From the NCBI GenBank assembly GCA_951394045.1, contig OX595987.1, forward strand, positions 1,240,001 through 1,304,000: a stretch of DNA of 64,000 nucleotides, in the 5' to 3' direction. The DNA is from Nitzschia sp. DOCU1 (taxonomy: Eukaryota; Bacillariophyta; Bacillariophyceae; Bacillariales; Bacillariaceae). Each line of letters begins with the position of its first letter. The stretch's first letter is position 1. The notes under the pieces are model-generated. The model was not told where the DNA came from. It searched no databases and worked only from the letters and a program-made list of their open reading frames with translations. A program made the translations under genes and the position numbers. Shown one piece after another: positions 30,307 to 41,074 of the stretch.

Positions 30307-33186
30307 ATGTTGAGCAGCGCCAACAGAGAAAATCGAACGGTCAATGACTTCGAAACGCCTGAAGAGTTGGCGCAAGCCCTCAGGTCTATGGATATACAAC
30401 GATCCAGCCACGACGCCCAATATGTTAGCTTTCGCCTTCCTGGCTTAGATGAAACTCGAGCCGATGAGATTTCGGCCCGTATGGATGAAGGGGAGCAGAA
30501 TGGCGTCAAGCCTGCCCAGAATCTGGATCCGCAAATGGACTGGGTACTAGAGAACTATGACCAAAATATAACTGAAGCTCAGTCTCTCGAAGAAGAGCTT
30601 GAGAGGCTGCTGGTACTCAAGTCGTACTTCTTGTTGGACAGTGAGCGCAAAGAGGCTTTCGAAAGAATCACCGGGCTTGCAAGCCGTATGTTTAACTGTC
30701 CAATGGCACTGATAAGTTTGGTAGATATCGGGAGACAGTGGTTCATGTCTAACCGCGGCTTGGGGGGAACGCGGGAGACGAAGAGAAAGTTTGCGTTTTG
30801 TGCACATGCCATTATGGCAAAGGAGGATTTTCTCGTTGTGCCCGACGCAACAAAAGATTTCCGCTTTCGCGAAAATCCTTTGGTTACTGGTCCACCAGAT
30901 ATCCGCTTTTACGCCGGCGCTCCTCTTATTTCGCCAGAAGGCTTCAAGCTGGGCACTCTATGCGTATTGGATCGGGTACCACGACCTGGCGGTATCACGT
31001 TCGAAGAAAAGCAGAATTTGATGGAGCTAGCCGCCCTGGCGGTTCAGTCTGCTGTAGATCACAAAAAGAGCAAATTGAACGAACTGAATGACCCAACGCA
31101 GATGATCGCATACACTGCTCATGACTTGCTTACTCCACTTACTGGCGTCCAATTGAGCCTGTCGTTGCTAGCTGAGGACGAGGAGTTCAAATCTAAGCTG
31201 TCTCCGCAGCAGCGGGAAATGATAACCACTGCGACAAATTGTACTGACATGATGGGTAGAATATGTCAGACGGCTATTGAATCTTTTCGCAGAAGCAAAC
31301 AAAAGGATCCAGTACTGCGAAAAGGGAAGAGAATCAATGGTGCCTCTTCGCTGGCAGCAATTGAAGTTGCAACTTTGGTAGAGAGCCTGTACATGGTTCT
31401 CAATCCATTCCCCAAGAAGGTACCTATGGTAATTACGGTGCATCCAAATACACCAGAGAGAATTGTGACTGATGAATTGAAGGTTTTCCGCTCAGCGGTT
31501 AACTACTTGACAAATGCATGTGCCAATACCGAAACGGGCATGGTTCAATTGTCCATAAGTCCAATTTCAGAAGATGGGTATGACAAGTTATTATTCGAAT
31601 GCGAGGACACCGGACCTGGTGTTCCCGTTGAACTTTATCCGCGCTTGTTCAAACCAGTCGACGAGGAAGTGGGCGCCACCGCTGCCAACAGCTGCATGAT
31701 CCCGTCAAAAGACGGCGGATTTGAACGCGTATCAAAGGTTGATACTGCAGATTCTGGGCTGGGCCTTTATTCCGTAGCTGTGCACATCTCGTCGTTGTCT
31801 GGAGAATATGGATTCCGCCCTCGTGAGGCGCGTGAGTCCGGAAAACCTTGCAATGGCTCCATCTTCTGGTTCAAGATCCCTCTCGTCGTTCCGCAACATA
31901 ACGAAAGTGGAAGCATGAACGTTCCAAAACCTATCATTTTCAGCGTGAATCAAGCTGCTGCAAGGGCCGCTGGGCCGGATTTCAACACAAGCACTGTGAA
32001 AGTCTTGAGTACACCTACTCTATCTCATGACATTGCAAACAAGGTTTACGATTCATTCACGAAAGTCCTCGAGGGGAGTTTTACCCCATGTGCAGTTCAG
32101 AGTGTACAAAATGCCGATGACATTGCCACCGAAGAAGAAGCGAACCGGAAATCTGAATCCTTGAAGATGAAAGAGGCTGTGCCAGTCGCAGCTGGCGAAG
32201 AGCGAAAGAAGAAGGCCCTTGTTATTGAAGATTCCACGGTAGTTAGGAAAAGTCTTACTCGGGTTCTCAGCAAACTTGGATACGAAACCGCGCAAGCTGT
32301 TGATGGAATGGAGGGTCTAAAGGAGCTTCAATGTTCGTTATTCGATGTGGTGTTCTGTGACTTTCTCATGCCCGTTATGGATGGCCTCGACTGCGTTCAA
32401 CAGTATCGCGCATGGGAAGCTGAACATCGCCCGTTTTTCCGTCAACACATCATTGGGATTTCCGCCCATGCGGGCGAAAATGATATTGCGAAAGGTATCG
32501 AAGCAGGAATGGATGATTTTCGTCCGAAACCGGTGACTTTCAAGCAGCTCGCGGATCTCCAGAATAGCAAGGAATTGAAGATTATCAGCGGGATTTTGGA
32601 CGAAATCGCAGCGGCGGGGACGCTTATGGTTGATATGGAAGTGGTTGACGACCCTGTGGATGAGGTCAACCCAGAAATCGATTTAGATGCCGAAAACACG
32701 GTTCAAAACGAGAAGGCCCCTAAACGCTTATCCGACACAAGAACTAAGAATACTGCAGTTCATTTCTGCTTGTTGGCCATCGAGGAAGGAAGGGCTGATC
32801 TGAGCGAGATCGAACGTTCCGCAACGAATCGTGGGTGGAAGACTGTCATAGTTCACGACGGCGAAGAAGCCTTGCGGCTCATGAAAATGCGAAACTGGGA
32901 CCTAGTCATGCTAGACGAAGACTTGCCCATCCTTCAATGTTCACAATGTGTGGGAAGATTTAGGGAATGGGAAGAAAAGAATCGTGTCAACCGTCAGCGA
33001 AACATTGTCCTTCTTAGCGCCAGTGGTCTGTCGACACCCGTCGGCTCCAAGTCTATGGTGCAGTTACCTTTTGGTTTCGATGTGTCGCTCGGTAAACCGA
33101 TACGAGTGAAGGAATTCGAGTATTTGATGACCCACGCAGAACGAGCAGAGTCGGACTTTGGAGTACGCGATTTCGTCGCAAGATAG
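30307..33186 (+). CDS. GAF-domain hybrid histidine kinase with two receiver domains
   Basis: Single exon, 959 residues from ATG 30307. Soluble, no membrane segment. Order: charged N-terminus; GAF domain at about 100-255 (MALISLVDIGRQWFMSNRGL, FCAHAI, FYAGAPLISPEGFKLGTLCV); HisKA with the phospho-acceptor in AYTAHDLLTPLTG (His about 271); HATPase_c with N-box VNYLTNACANT (about 398), CEDTGPGVP and SGLGLYSV; linker; receiver 1 from VIEDSTVVRKSLTRVL (about 638) with phospho-acceptor Asp in VFCDFLMPVMDG (about 684) and the Lys of FRPKPV; receiver 2 from about 818, with LVMLDEDLPIL (Asp about 868) and LGKPI, but Glu-Glu at the acidic pair. The GAF type resembles those paired with bacterial-style sensors. 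It probably relays phosphate within itself; the signal and output are unknown. Confidence 0.9.
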   Translation: MLSSANRENRTVNDFETPEELAQALRSMDIQRSSHDAQYVSFRLPGLDETRADEISARMDEGEQNGVKPAQNLDPQMDWVLENYDQNITEAQSLEEELERLLVLKSYFLLDSERKEAFERITGLASRMFNCPMALISLVDIGRQWFMSNRGLGGTRETKRKFAFCAHAIMAKEDFLVVPDATKDFRFRENPLVTGPPDIRFYAGAPLISPEGFKLGTLCVLDRVPRPGGITFEEKQNLMELAALAVQSAVDHKKSKLNELNDPTQMIAYTAHDLLTPLTGVQLSLSLLAEDEEFKSKLSPQQREMITTATNCTDMMGRICQTAIESFRRSKQKDPVLRKGKRINGASSLAAIEVATLVESLYMVLNPFPKKVPMVITVHPNTPERIVTDELKVFRSAVNYLTNACANTETGMVQLSISPISEDGYDKLLFECEDTGPGVPVELYPRLFKPVDEEVGATAANSCMIPSKDGGFERVSKVDTADSGLGLYSVAVHISSLSGEYGFRPREARESGKPCNGSIFWFKIPLVVPQHNESGSMNVPKPIIFSVNQAAARAAGPDFNTSTVKVLSTPTLSHDIANKVYDSFTKVLEGSFTPCAVQSVQNADDIATEEEANRKSESLKMKEAVPVAAGEERKKKALVIEDSTVVRKSLTRVLSKLGYETAQAVDGMEGLKELQCSLFDVVFCDFLMPVMDGLDCVQQYRAWEAEHRPFFRQHIIGISAHAGENDIAKGIEAGMDDFRPKPVTFKQLADLQNSKELKIISGILDEIAAAGTLMVDMEVVDDPVDEVNPEIDLDAENTVQNEKAPKRLSDTRTKNTAVHFCLLAIEEGRADLSEIERSATNRGWKTVIVHDGEEALRLMKMRNWDLVMLDEDLPILQCSQCVGRFREWEEKNRVNRQRNIVLLSASGLSTPVGSKSMVQLPFGFDVSLGKPIRVKEFEYLMTHAERAESDFGVRDFVAR

Positions 33187-33821
33187 CAGTGCACGAGCCA
33201 ATCTGGCTCATGTTGACCACGGGTCCGAATACTGCCACAATTTGCGTAATCCAGGAACTATATTCCTAGTTCTTCGAGAACAGACGGTAGTGATTTTCAA
33301 ATAGGGTGACCTACTAGCGAGGTTGTTAGGCATCGAGGCCCCAAGATTTAACCGTATTTGACCACAATGCAGCTGCGATCGTCGTGGACAAAGCTCAATA
33401 ATCATGTAGGTGTACGTCTCTCACACATGCCAAAATCTGCACCTCTCACTCTCGACGCCATGGGGTCTACTACACTACTAGACAGCAACTATTTGCTGAT
33501 TTAACCCGAGTAATGGTAAATTGTCTTGTGTCATTGCGTGGTTGTCTTCTGGGCCGTCAGAGCTAGTACCACGAGGACTTCCCCGCCCCATTCCTCCCGG
33601 TAGGAATAGAGACAGTCAAAAGACTTGCTAAGAGAGTGGTCGAAGAAGTCATATAGACCCATCCGACTTAGGAACATAGGGGGAGGGGAGGGGAGGAGAG
33701 AGGGCGGCAACCACCGACTAAACGCCAGAGCCCTCAAGATAAACAAACTCAAAGGAATGATTCCACCAACTTCATACTGTAGCTTATCTGGTTTTCATCT
33801 TGTACAACAACAGTCTGCGCA
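33187..33821. other. Intergenic spacer with purine-rich tract
   Basis: No supported gene. A G/A-rich run (GGGGGAGGGGAGGGGAGGAG) at about 33679-33700 could form a four-stranded structure; it lies about 130 bases upstream of the mL49 start. Confidence 0.5.
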
Positions 33822-34442
33822 ATGTTCTCTTGCCGTATCACTGCCAGTAGTGGTCGTCGACTCGTGTCGGCATCGAATGAATGGATAAGGGAAAAACATT
33901 CTTCGACCCAAATTAAGCGGCTCTTCAAGCGCAACCCAGCCCGATTTCGAGTAGCAAAACGAGAGGGTTGGATACCCGAACCAAACCCTTTACCACCGCC
34001 AACATATGCTGCTATCGTGGAACCCAATATTCTTCCTAATGGTTGGTCGGTGCCACCGGGCCCTGATGTTGAAGTGCCCACCTACCCATTTAAAGTGGCA
34101 CGGACACGAAACAAGCCGCACGACGCCGTCGGATTCTTGCCTGTTTATTCCGAGTTTCGGTGAGTTTTTCAGTTTTCATTTTCCATCACCGGTGTGCTCC
34201 ATCGCTAACCTGAAATGTCTTTTGGATGTATCAGCAAGGATGGTGCCAAGGTGACGACAAGAATCAAGAAGGTTTCAGGGGATCGCGATTTGTTTCTCTC
34301 TGAGCTTCGTTCCGTGCTCCAAATTCCTGAGCCAAATAACCCAAAGGATGATAATATTCGAATCCGGACTGGAGGGACGATCGAAGTGAAGGGAAACCGA
34401 GTTCGAGAGGTGAAGCACTGGCTAGCTGGTCTTGGATTCTAG
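33822..34442 (+). CDS. Mitochondrial large-subunit ribosomal protein mL49 (MRPL49/IMG2)
   Basis: Two exons, 33822-34159 and 34235-34442, phase-2 intron of 75 nt; 181 residues. The first 45 residues are basic, with Arg, Ser and Lys and no acidic cluster (SCRITASSGRRLVSA), fitting a mitochondrial presequence. The C-terminal half matches the mL49 fold: FLPVYSEFRKDGAKVTTRI, KKVSGDRDLFLSELRSVL and the ending GTIEVKGNRVREVKHWLAGL, as in the family's IRVKG...VKEWLLEKGF ending. A Pro-rich linker (PEPNPLPPPTYAAIVEPNI) precedes it. It acts as a structural protein of the mitoribosome large subunit. Confidence 0.85.
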
Positions 34443-35258
34443 ATTTTCCTTAGTCGAAAGCTCTGCCATCATCTGAGCGACTCGGAGTATCGTAGTTGAT
34501 GTTTGGGCCTCAAGTTTCCTTTGATGTGTAGCATATCAATCTACAAGAGGAATTCAGGTAGATCTTCATAGTTGAACCTTCTAGTCCGACAGTTTCCCCT
34601 TCAGAAAGGTGCCAGTCGCCAACGCATGGACGTATTTTTAGTAAAGAAAATCTACGAAAAAGTCTGGGTCTCTTATTGTCGCAGCTTCGTCTACAAGCAT
34701 CTCCTGCTATTAGCTCCTGGAAGCAGTACCTCCTCTCCCAGCTGCTTCTACTTCTACAAGCGAACAGGTAGTGGTGATCGAAGAGTTGCTCGACGAAGAG
34801 AGTAGTATGTAGGTCCGACGCTGAGATGGAGTCCATTTGTTCAAGTCGAGCTTTCACATGACGTCATGACTAAGAGCGGCGACTTTTGTGGCTATGTATT
34901 TGACGTATCCGAGCGAACTGGCAGCTTTGCGGATTCCGGATTCTGCGAGACGGCCGGCCGATCCAAGGCCCCCTCTGCGATTGTTGACCCCGTTGGTTCC
35001 ATCTTTCACTAAAATGTTTGCTGTCACACAAAGGGGTCACAATTTTCATATGGGTGACACGAACATTGCAGAGAAACCCAATCATCAATCTGGATTTTCG
35101 AAGTGCCCACACAAAACCACTGATGCGAAGCAGCCGGCAACAAACAATCGAGCGCCTTTCTACCTCTTTCGAAGACTGAGGGGCACAACAGGGGTTAATC
35201 ACGGCCATCATCACGGCTAGATACACCCGATCTTCCTGTTTCTGCTGTTCTAACTACC
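34443..35258. other. Intergenic spacer
   Basis: About 800 bases. Overlapping 110-120 codon ORFs on both strands (34870-35226) have no homology I recognise and no clear bias, so I leave them out. Confidence 0.45.
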
Positions 35259-36957
35259 ATGAATGAATCCTCAGAAGATGCGACGAATTCTGAACTGGAA
35301 GGATCATCTGCCCTCGATCATGCCTTGCTGGAGAGTTTGTTTTACAACGAAATGATGCTGCTCAATCCATCATCTCCCACCTCCTCGAGCTTCTTTAATC
35401 AGCACTTTAGCGAAGCCACACAGCCGAGGCAGCAGCATTCGGAACCACAAGTTGTGGGGGTGGATCCAACCACTGTTGCTGAGAAGGAGATGCTTCGCGA
35501 TTTCGGGGTAACTTCATCTCCTCTTCGTCCCTCCACTCATCGCCATAACCCATATCCAGAACCCACTGCAGTGGCCGGTCCGGCGGCGCAACATGAGTGG
35601 TCATCACTGCCTACTCATCCACAGCATGTTCACATTGCCCCCGCTGTTCCTGTGCCGCTCCCACCGCCACGACACGTCCCGATTTACCCTGCTCCACCAA
35701 ATTCTGTGGCTCACCAGCAATACGCCCCGAGGCCGGCTCCTGTCGCATCAGAGAGGCCTCCCTTGTCAATCGATACTTCTGTAGCCTCCTCGTCGGTTCC
35801 CCATATTCGGGCAAAGAATCTAGTTGACCAGTTCGCAACGTTGGCGTCGAGACTGGGGATTGAGTTACCCACTAGTGTGTTGCAATCGTTGACTGCTGCT
35901 GCCGCCAAGAACGATCCTCAACTTGCATCATCCAACCCACCATATCCTAGTGCTACAATATCTTTGACAGCAAACAACAGCAATCTGTCCTCTTCCAAAC
36001 CTGCGCACTTGCCGAATTCATCTGTGACGTCAGTACCAAATCTGGCAGATGCAGAAGATGCTACAGAAACGACACCCACTACTCTTCAGGAGCTTCGAAA
36101 GACAGCAGAAGAGGCCATAGCTAGTGTCACAAAAAGGCAAGCTTCAGATGTTGATTCCGAGGATGCCATGACAGGTGGCAATTGCAAAGATTCGAAGCAT
36201 GCGAAGCGCAAGAAGAAACCACGCTTGTCCGATTGCGAATCGAGACTTGCTGAGCTAAGGGCTGAGAACGAATTGCTGAAGCGGCACTTGGAGAATGTTT
36301 CCAATAAGGCACATAGATTTGAGCAAGAAAAGCAGGCTGCGGGAAAACGGATACATGGTCTTTTGGAAGAAAACGCGGGACCTGATGAAATGAACCGGGC
36401 TGTTCGAGAGTTCACTGAAATGTATTCTGATTATGGACGGAATCGACAACAAGAATTAAGTTTCCATTTGGAACAGTTACAACGGTAGGTGTCGATGGGT
36501 ACAGTGAGTTTTTATGCTTGCCTGTGCCTGTCTCATGATTGTGTCACTCTTGAAATTTCGCAGGCTGGTAAATCCGACCAACTTTACCAAAATGGGTCTT
36601 TGGACACTCGGTCAAAATAGTATCAGCCCAAAACACAACCCAATAGCAGGCATTTTGCAAAAAGAGCTGGATATTACACCTCAACAAGGGAGGAAAATCC
36701 TGGAGCAAAGTGAAAAGATTCGGGCGCTATGCGAAAACATCAAAGAGTGCCTAGCCCTCCTCGCCAAGCTCAAGGCCCTCTGCCAGCAAAAGACTCAGAT
36801 CTTCCAAAATCGCATGGATAAGTGCAAGGAGATTCTGACGACAAAGCAGGTTGTAAAGCTGATCAAATGGATCGACGATCATACTCAGTTGCTGGAGACA
36901 GTGTGTCCTGGATGGGGTACAGAACACATTCACTCCTCGTCGTCGAAGTCGGCATAG
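35259..36957 (+). CDS. Leucine-zipper (bZIP-like) transcription regulator with conserved C-terminal helical domain
   Basis: Two exons, 35259-36484 and 36564-36957, phase-2 intron of 79 nt; about 539 residues. The N-terminal 270 residues are low-complexity, rich in Pro, Ser and His, as in activation regions. A basic stretch (DSKHAKRKKKPRLSD, about 310-324) leads into a heptad zipper (SRLAELRAENELLKRHLENV, about 326-345), giving a bZIP-like layout, but the invariant Asn-x7-Arg of canonical basic regions is not obvious. Across the intron lies a conserved-looking domain: FTEMYSDYGRNRQQELSFHL, RLVNPTNFTKMGLWTLGQ, then helices ending LIKWIDDHTQLLETVCPGW. This resembles the domain that follows the zipper in some stramenopile bZIPs. 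A nuclear regulator is the best inference; targets are unknown. Confidence 0.65.
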
Positions 36958-37107
36958 GTATTGCTAACATAATCGTGCTAGAATGATCTCAAGTTTTCGC
37001 TTCAACACAATACTTTAGTAGATGATTTGAAGTCGCCGTTGGATTAAATCTACCATTGCAATGCATACGAACGAGCAAATGACAAAATGGTTGAAACTTT
37101 ACACCAT

Positions 37108-39245
37108 TTAGACCTCGTCTTCGTCCGGCAGCAGGTAGTCTGCGCCGCTACCATATTTCCATGCCTCCATGCGACGTCGCCACCTGAACTGTTCTCGTGG
37201 ATCTTGCAGACGATCCACGAATGGTCCAATGACCGGTGTGGCCGCAGCGTTCAAAACCGTGTACGCGGCCATCTGTCGAAGAAAGGATGCGAGGACAGGA
37301 GCAATGAGAAATTGAATGGGGAAAGTGCGGCAGACACTAAGGTATAGTGTATCATCTCTCGCATCTCACTTACATTTCCTACGTGACCGAGCCACTCCAC
37401 CAACTCAGGAATGCCTACAGTGGCAACAATTTGGGGCATGAACAAAGGATCGGCGATGAAGCTACGAGCGAGACTTCCAACCAATCCATCGAAACGGACA
37501 ACATCCTGCAGAAAAGGCTTAATCGTCCTTTGGCCCATTTCATTCATGACCTCGAAATTTGTCGCGAGAAGTCGGTTCACGAAGACTGGATCTGGATTTG
37601 ACCCCATTTTCATACTCATTGCCTTCTGAAACATCCACGCTGCACTCAAGTTTGGTTGATACGCATTGATTTCAGCCAGATCATCTTTGTGCAAACAGTC
37701 ATTTTCCAAAGCCTCCGAAATGGCTCCACCTACTCGGCTTAAATGCCTCGTCAAGGCCCCGAAACCGCCAAAGCTCAACGGACTTTGAATTCCCGATGCA
37801 TCACCCACGGCGAGAACTCGGCTGAACGCAGGCTTCAGCGGGGCGTCGCGATAGGTTGGAAAATACGCGAACAAAATTCGTTTGATATCAAGATCTGTTT
37901 CAGGGTTCTTGATCGAAGGCTGGTAAATTGGAAGCAGTTTCCAATAGTCCTCCATCAGGTCAAACAAAGAAATCCGTCTAGAGTCGGCGTCCATGTACGT
38001 GAACATGTAAGTTGTCTTCACGTCACTTGACTCTTTTCCATTGCGCCCAATGCCAACTGGAAACGCTTCCCAGAAATATTGGTTTGCGCCTTTGTCATCA
38101 CGCTTCACAGTTGGTGTGTTTGTATAGATGATGTCACCGTATTTATTGGTAGTTTCGTCGTATCCGCCCGCACAGGAGCCGACCACAGCACAGATACCAT
38201 CGGGCTTGACCCCATAGCGTTGCTGAGCAGATATGGGCGATGCATTGCCCATGCAATCCAAAACTAGTCGAGACGTGATTGGCTCATTTTCGTCTCCCAG
38301 ATCAATTGCAGAGCCGATACCTTCGGAGACACACACTCCTTGCAGGCGCGTTTCCTCCTTGATTTTGCCACCAATGGCAACAAATCGCTCGGATGCTCGC
38401 TTGAGCAGCTCAGCAGGGGCGACTCCAAGGTTCAAGACATCCGGTGTAAAACATTCATACCCTACACCGTTTTCAAAGTAGCCACCTTCCAATGGAGTAA
38501 CTTCCTTGTTCTTGAATCCTGAGCGGCACTCTGGGAACTGCGTCGTAATGACCGCGTCAACGTCGGCTTGAGTGAGCACTCCAAGTTCCAGCAGCTCCTC
38601 CAATTCGTCCATGCTGATGTTCCACTCTTGCTCCCTTCCACGGAGTTTGCCCGCCTCCACCACACACACGCGGTGCCCCTGTAGCTGCAGATAGGTCGCA
38701 AAGAAGATGCCGAGAGTACCACCGCATACTACAACGTCAAAGTCAAGTTCTTTGCCTTGAGAAGACTTGAGCTTCTCCCAGCATTTAGGATTCCCCATTG
38801 CGCCGTCATTTGTAACGAATTGCCTAGGAGCTGGCTTGCCATTCTGCTCTGCTCTCAATAGTTTCGGATCGTAGGTAAAGGCTTCGAATGCTTTGACTCG
38901 TTCCCAATTTGCTTCGGCTTTCTTGAATGCCTCTAAAGTTGAGACACCTCCTGCTCCACCTACTTGACTCTCGGTTGGAACCTTGTTCAGCATCCGTTCT
39001 GTCATGGTTTTCCCAGATCCAAAGACAGGAGCGTCTCCACCATCTTCGCCGCTGAATTGCTTTTCTCCGCCTAACAATGTCGTAGTACTTGAGACAGGCT
39101 CAGTTTCGGCTACAGCATCAGCAGCTGATTTTAGTCGAAATGCAGGTTTTCTCTGACTCAGAGACGTCAGTTGCTGTTGTGTGGTGAACGACGAAGCAAC
39201 ATCGAGACTCGCACCAAGCACGAAAGCAGCGACGGAGAGTCTCAT
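37108..39245 (-). CDS. Plastid FAD-dependent oxidoreductase, lycopene-cyclase-like
   Basis: Two exons, 39245-37374 and 37272-37108, phase-0 intron of 101 nt; 678 residues. Leader MRLSVAAFVLGASLDVASS|FTTQQQ is a signal peptide followed by Phe, so plastid import is likely. The FAD dinucleotide-binding motif is DFDVVVCGGTLGIFFATYLQ with strand end VCVVEAG (about 168-200); LVLDCMGNASPISAQ and VLAVGDASGIQSPLSFGGFG (about 515-535) are the later FAD motifs. The layout matches the plant proteins annotated as lycopene beta/epsilon cyclase-like FAD oxidoreductases, which are distinct from true LCYB. A role in carotenoid or another plastid lipid oxidation is inference. The second exon supplies a basic, acidic-ended tail (WRRRMEAWKYGSGADYLLPD). 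Confidence 0.78.
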
Positions 39246-39701
39246 TTCGGGTCAGCAATTGGTGCAATCGAAAGCTTTCAGCAATGCTTCAGTTTCTAGA
39301 TCGAAGAGTGTCGGACAAAGTGCCCCTTTCTACTTTTGGTTTGTCTCTTCAAACCAGTTACATTGCAAGTTCATGATGAATGATGTTCGAGGACAGGTCG
39401 GTGGGAGGAAATCCGCGTCAGAAACGTTTTCGCTCTTGGATCACGAATGACGTTGGTGGTGGGAGTCATTGAGGGTATGAATGTACTCCGACCATGATAA
39501 TGAGGGTACATGCATACATATACTTTGACCAATACGAATGGTTTCTGACTCAGTCGGCAGTCTCACGTTGGAATTCTTCACGTGATGCGATTCGTCGCCT
39601 TTTTTCGGTGACACCACTTGCCATTCTTTTGATCTTGTTGCATCGCTAACGAGGCGTCCTATTTTTGCCAATATAATACCAACTCGTTTGAACTATTCGA
39701 A
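39246..39701. promoter_or_regulatory. Divergent promoter region between two plastid-protein genes
   Basis: About 455 bases between the FAD-protein start (minus) and the MsrB-like start (plus). Both products carry plastid leaders, so shared control is plausible but unproven. TATAAT-like text (CCAATATAATACC) lies at about 39668-39681, 25-30 bases before the MsrB-like ATG. No gene seen. Confidence 0.45.
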
Positions 39702-40556
39702 ATGAAGTTATCTCTTGCATTGACAGCATCCTTGGCTGTGACGAGCCATGCTTTCAACTCACCGCGAGCTCTGTCAAAGGTAAACCCGGCATTGTTGTTG
39801 ACGTCAGAATCCACCACTGAGGTTCCTACCCGGCGAAACTTTCTTCAATCCGCCGGTGCTGCGGTAGCTACCTCGTTTCTTGCCCCAACAATAAGCAATG
39901 CATTTGAAGTCGGTGGAAAGATCAAATACGGCGATGAATCCATCATGAGCCCCAAAGCCCACGGCACAAGCGAGAAACCCGTCCAAGAAGATCTTTTGTA
40001 TGGTGTATCCAACAAATTAGCTGACAAGATTTCCAATTTCAACCGACACTTTGCCGAAATGGGAGGGTACTTTCGGTCCACGAACTTTGAGGATATTGTC
40101 TTGGAAGCTAAAGGTCCGGTGACATTCTACGACTCTGTGACTGGAAAACCCCTGTTCGTGGCGCCAATTGGACGTTCCGCGGAGGAGTTCATTCAAGAAT
40201 CCGAAATCCATGGTTGGCCTTCCTTTCGAGATGAAGAGGTACGGAACTAATCTGGGGCATCTTCCATTTATACATGTCGGACTAGACGACTAACTTCATT
40301 GTGTTCTTTTTGTAGGTCGTATGGGAAAATGTTCGGGTATTGAAAGGCTCGGGAGAGACTGTTTCGGTGGATGGTACTCATCTTGGTCATAACCTGCCCG
40401 ATCGCAAGGGCAATCGCTATTGCATAAATCTTGTTAGGTACGTTGTCTCTGTCCGTGATATGGATGCACGGATGATATATCGATCATTTGATCTAACAAA
40501 CCGAGCTTGCCCTGCTCTTGCTCCATAGTGTTGCCGGCAAGCCCGTGTCGTCATAG
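39702..40556 (+). CDS. MsrB-like protein of the thylakoid lumen
   Basis: Three exons, 39702-40238, 40316-40437 and 40529-40556, introns of 77 and 91 nt; 228 residues. Tripartite leader: signal peptide MKLSLALTASLAVTSHA|FNSP for plastid entry, then PTRRNFLQSAGAAVATSFLA ending SNA, a twin-arginine lumen signal. The C-terminal part has the methionine-R-sulfoxide reductase fold signature: HGWPSFRDEEVVW, HLGHNLPDRKGNRYCINLV, where the Cys of RYCIN is the position of the catalytic MsrB Cys and HLGH the substrate-binding histidine region. The zinc CxxC pairs of many MsrB enzymes are absent. A conserved middle (FNRHFAEMGGYF, GPVTFYDSVTGKPLFVAPIG) is outside the usual domain. Reductase activity is likely but not certain. 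The last exon codes for only nine residues. Confidence 0.75.
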
Positions 40557-41074
40557 CTTTGCCATTGAGTGTATGCCGAACCATGATCACGTAGTTAACA
40601 CACTATACATAAGTCGAAATACTTTTCGAGGCTGTTACGAAAGTTTGATTCGAGTTGACTGAATGTTGTGCAAGTCTTGAGCATGCTTGCTAGAGAGTTT
40701 TAGTCTAGAAGAATCCACACTTTGAGCGACTTGTTATCCACTATCAGATACAAGACCCCTGTACCAGATGACAAAGATTTGCATTCACTTGTGACCACGT
40801 GACTCGCAATGGTGCTTGAATGATGATCGTCTCTTAGTTCAGGCACATCGGCGATGAATGTTCAAGCCCAGCGTCAAACGAAATAGACCCGTTTGTAGAA
40901 GAAGCTACAAATGGGTGTGGTTCTACAGTGTACTGTACTGAGATCTTTCGCGTGGTAGCTCAGTCAAGGTTGACGGGAGGAAGTACACGTTTATACTACA
41001 CATTCTTTGCCCCACAATCTTGAGTACGTTTCTATGGAATAATCGAGAGAGCTGAAGAATAACTACTAACTTAT
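40557..41074. other. Intergenic spacer (convergent 3' ends)
   Basis: About 520 bases between two convergent genes. I see no gene, repeat or RNA. Confidence 0.5.

Noticed and set aside
29770..30420. 216-codon minus-strand ORF before the hybrid kinase
   Set aside because: It overlaps the start of the kinase gene and has no domain or leader features.
33676..33702. Possible G-quadruplex element
   Set aside because: The tract is real, but function as a regulatory element cannot be supported beyond composition; mentioned only in the spacer entry.
34870..35226. Overlapping 110-120 codon ORFs on both strands
   Set aside because: No homology recognised, neither strand has protein-like bias, and they overlap each other.
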